A model generated the notes under the pieces. That model saw only the letters and a list, made by a program, of their open reading frames with translations. It had not been told where the DNA came from and ran no database searches. A program made the translations under genes and the position numbers. From positions 1-6,933 of the forward strand of contig CAMLLI010000222.1 of the NCBI GenBank assembly GCA_946480685.1: a stretch of 6,933 nt of DNA, read 5' to 3'. Shown piece by piece: positions 6,122-6,933 of the stretch. This stretch comes from an uncultured Flammeovirgaceae bacterium (lineage in GTDB: Bacteria; Bacteroidota; Bacteroidia; Cytophagales; Cyclobacteriaceae). Each line of letters begins with the position of its first letter. Positions within the stretch are counted from its first letter, which is position 1.

Positions 6122-6147
6122 CAACACGATCATTTTCAAATGTGTTG
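6122..6147. repeat. Inverted repeat CAACAC...GTGTTG
   Basis: CAACAC (6122-6127) and GTGTTG (6142-6147) are perfect 6-bp arms with a 14-nt loop. Inside, CATTT (6131-6135) and AAATG (6138-6142) can form an alternative smaller stem that competes for G6142. There is no adjoining T-run in the orientation needed for a terminator (the T6 run at 6115-6120 precedes it on the plus strand), so the role is open. Confidence 0.4.
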
Positions 6148-6322
6148 CTACATGTATCAATGAAATAAATAGACGCTATTTTTTTTAAATAACTTTAGAA
6201 AGCCAGCGCAATTTTTTTTCGGGATCGTTTTCGAAATATACTCTATGCCTGCGCTTCAGATTTATTCTTAACCATACTTACAACGTGAAATATGTGTGAG
6301 AGCTATAGCATGTCCCCTGTAA

Positions 6323-6709
6323 TCAGGATACCAGTTGCTTGCGGGCAGCAAATTTCTTACGCGACTTGGTAATGGCATCGTAGTTTTTCACAGCCCATTG
6401 TGCGAGGCCATTGATGTGTGGCAAAAGACTTTTGCCGAGATCGGTAAGTTCATACTCTACGCGTGGGGGAATTTCAGGATAGTGCTTTCGAACCACCATT
6501 CCATCGGCTTCGAGCGTTCGTAGTGTAACCGTTAACATTTTCTGTGATATATCACCGATAGTCTGCGCTACTTCATTGAAACGCATAGCTGTTTTATGTT
6601 CGCCCAGTAACAGGATCACCAGGATAGACCACTTGTCGCCAAAGCGATCCAGTACGTTCCGAATCGGGCAATTGGCGTGCAGATCATAATCTTCCAACTT
6701 TTTTTTCAT
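6323..6709 (-). CDS. HxlR-family winged-helix transcriptional regulator
   Basis: A 128-residue DNA-binding regulator, full length for the family. The HxlR signature is clear: CPIRNVLDRFGDKWSILVI (14-32), RFNEVAQTIGDISQKMLT (43-60, helix-turn-helix), LRTLEADGMVVRKHYPEI (63-80), then PRVEYELTDLGKSL (82-95, the wing) and a C-terminal dimer helix. Cys14, the only Cys, is at the position used for thiol-based redox or quinone sensing in relatives such as HypR and YodB, so an electrophile or oxidative signal is plausible, though this is family knowledge and not shown here. The ATG at 6709 is the natural start; no strong ribosome site precedes it. A promoter lies about 100 bp upstream and overlaps a palindrome that is probably its own operator, suggesting autoregulation and control of a rightward neighbour. 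Confidence 0.94.
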   Translation of the reverse strand: MKKKLEDYDLHANCPIRNVLDRFGDKWSILVILLLGEHKTAMRFNEVAQTIGDISQKMLTVTLRTLEADGMVVRKHYPEIPPRVEYELTDLGKSLLPHINGLAQWAVKNYDAITKSRKKFAARKQLVS

Positions 6710-6727
6710 GGTCTAACACATTGATTT

Positions 6728-6759
6728 TCACCTATAGTTTCCTTTTGGTAAGTAAGTGA
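6728..6759. promoter_or_regulatory. Possible second operator in the HxlR leader
   Basis: TCACCTA (6728-6734) and TAAGTGA (6753-6759) form a dyad with 6 of 7 pairs matching. Between them AGTTTCCTTTTGG (6736-6748) resembles, in opposite orientation, AGTTACTTTTGG on the minus strand at 6812-6823; the shared 7-mers CTTTTGG and CCAAAAG are 63 bp apart. This could be an auxiliary HxlR site inside the transcribed leader. Weak evidence. Confidence 0.28.
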
Positions 6760-6774
6760 CTGCGAGGTACGCTC

Positions 6775-6806
6775 TTGCACGGCAATTCAGTATACATTTA
6801 CCTTTG
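6775..6806 (+). promoter_or_regulatory. Rightward promoter facing the window end
   Basis: TTGC (6775-6778), a 20-nt spacer and TACCTTTG (6799-6806), an exact TAnnTTTG box, form a well-spaced Bacteroidota promoter. Transcription would start near 6813 and run toward the partial frame at 6887. Its -7 box is the left arm of the palindrome at 6799-6820. Confidence 0.6.
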
Positions 6807-6820
6807 AGTATCCAAAAGTA
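6799..6820. promoter_or_regulatory. Palindrome joining two opposed -7 boxes; candidate HxlR operator
   Basis: The left arm TACCTTTG and right arm CAAAAGTA with a TA at the centre give the pattern TAC-n-TTTG-nn-TA-nn-CAAA-n-GTA, 16 of 22 positions symmetric. Symmetry continues more weakly on both sides (GTAT at 6790-6793, ATAC at 6826-6829), so the full dyad may span 6789-6830. It lies next to an HxlR gene, and outer TAC/GTA half-sites are in keeping with binding sites of HxlR-type dimers such as YodB. A dimer bound here would cover both -7 boxes at once. Dyad: seen. Identity of the binding protein: inferred. Confidence 0.55.
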
Positions 6821-6843
6821 ACTAAATACCTGATGGATTGCAA
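6813..6843 (-). promoter_or_regulatory. Leftward promoter of the HxlR gene
   Basis: On the minus strand TTGC (6840-6843), a 19-nt spacer and TACTTTTG (6813-6820, an exact TAnnTTTG match) make a good Bacteroidota promoter. Transcription would begin near 6806 and give a leader of about 100 nt before the ATG at 6709. The box is the right arm of the palindrome shared with the rightward promoter. Confidence 0.58.
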
Positions 6844-6886
6844 CTCACCCTGTTTGGGGACAGCAGAAGTAAAAAGATAAGTACAG

Positions 6887-6933
6887 ATGATCTATAGTAT
6901 CGGCAAAGAATTTGCATACCATTCATACCCTGA
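6887..6933 (+). CDS. Possible start of a rightward gene controlled with hxlR-type regulator
   Basis: An ATG at 6887 opens a frame (MIYSIGKEFAYHSYP) that is uninterrupted to the window end. The other two frames meet stops or lack an ATG in this stretch. It is preceded by an A-rich stretch (AAAAAGATAAG, 6871-6881), usual in Bacteroidota, and lies about 75 bp after the predicted rightward transcription start. Only about 15 codons are visible, so no product can be named. HxlR regulators often stand beside an oxidoreductase or reductase gene they control, but nothing in these residues shows that here. The true start could be downstream of the window. Confidence 0.35.
   Translation, partial: MIYSIGKEFAYHSYP

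Larger units (their letters stand above)
5886..6322. other. 437-bp gene-free region with several inverted repeats
   Basis: No convincing gene on either strand; the longest frames opening with ATG that I followed are about 17 codons (from 5994) and 37 codons (from 6055), with no ribosome site or protein-like pattern. The left end holds the -7 box of the leftward unit. The middle (5951-6147) is dense in inverted and direct repeats listed separately. ACCTGCTG occurs at 5973-5980 and again at 6067-6074, so GCAGGT at 5951 could pair with either. The right part (6148-6322) is AT-rich with two T8 runs (6179-6186, 6212-6219) and little structure. I see no intrinsic terminator in the right orientation for the HxlR gene. 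A small structured RNA is possible but unproven. Confidence 0.5.

Noticed and set aside
6055..6168. 37-codon frame on the plus strand in the gene-free region.
   Set aside because: No ribosome site, Cys- and Phe-rich composition unlike its neighbours, and it runs through inverted repeats; no sign of coding.
6833..6880. Short upstream frame MDCNSPCLGTAEVKR in the leader of the rightward gene.
   Set aside because: Only 15 codons, no ribosome site, and it overlaps the -33 box of the leftward promoter; the Cys pair alone is not evidence for a redox leader peptide.

Overview
The window looks like a chromosomal stretch of a Bacteroidota bacterium, probably from the Cytophagales side. The signs are a TonB-dependent outer-membrane receptor with a Cytophaga-like plug, a lipoprotein built from Bacteroidota-style fibronectin III and YD-like repeats, a PAS protein ending in an orphan histidine-kinase DHp helix pair, and several candidate promoters matching the Bacteroidota pattern (TTG-type -33 box, about 19-20 nt spacer, TAnnTTTG -7 box). 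No rRNA, tRNA, CRISPR array, transposase or integrase was seen.

Left part (1-3682, all leftward): a tight three-gene operon. In order of transcription it holds a surface-type lipoprotein (3682-2336), a TonB-dependent receptor (2320-224), and the N-terminus of an exported, probably TPR-containing protein cut by the window edge (205-1). The gaps are 15 and 18 bp. This looks like an envelope uptake or sensing unit; its substrate is not evident.

Middle (3683-4623): a 312-bp divergent intergenic region with candidate leftward promoters, an imperfect 24-bp tandem repeat and a 20-bp dyad. It leads into a rightward NUMOD4/HNH-like/NUMOD1 protein whose expected catalytic histidine is replaced by asparagine. 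That gene ends 5 bp from the convergent signalling gene to its right.

Right part (4624-5885, leftward): a two-gene unit joined by an ATGA overlap. It encodes an unrecognised 84-residue protein and a 336-residue CBS-CBS-PAS-DHp protein that has a phospho-acceptor-like histidine but no ATPase domain. To its right lies a 437-bp gene-free region (5886-6322) with several inverted repeats. One of them contains a sequence motif also found twice in front of the NUMOD4 gene.

Right end (6323-6933): a leftward HxlR-family regulator with the conserved N-terminal Cys14, and upstream of it two face-to-face promoters whose -7 boxes form the two arms of one palindrome. This is a good candidate for the HxlR operator, controlling both the regulator and a rightward gene of which only about the first 15 codons may be visible.

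The most interesting points are the palindrome-embedded divergent promoters, the apparently catalytically dead homing-endonuclease-like protein with operator-like repeats in front of it, the motif shared between its upstream region and that of the CBS-PAS operon, and the kinase-like protein without a kinase domain coupled to an unknown small protein.
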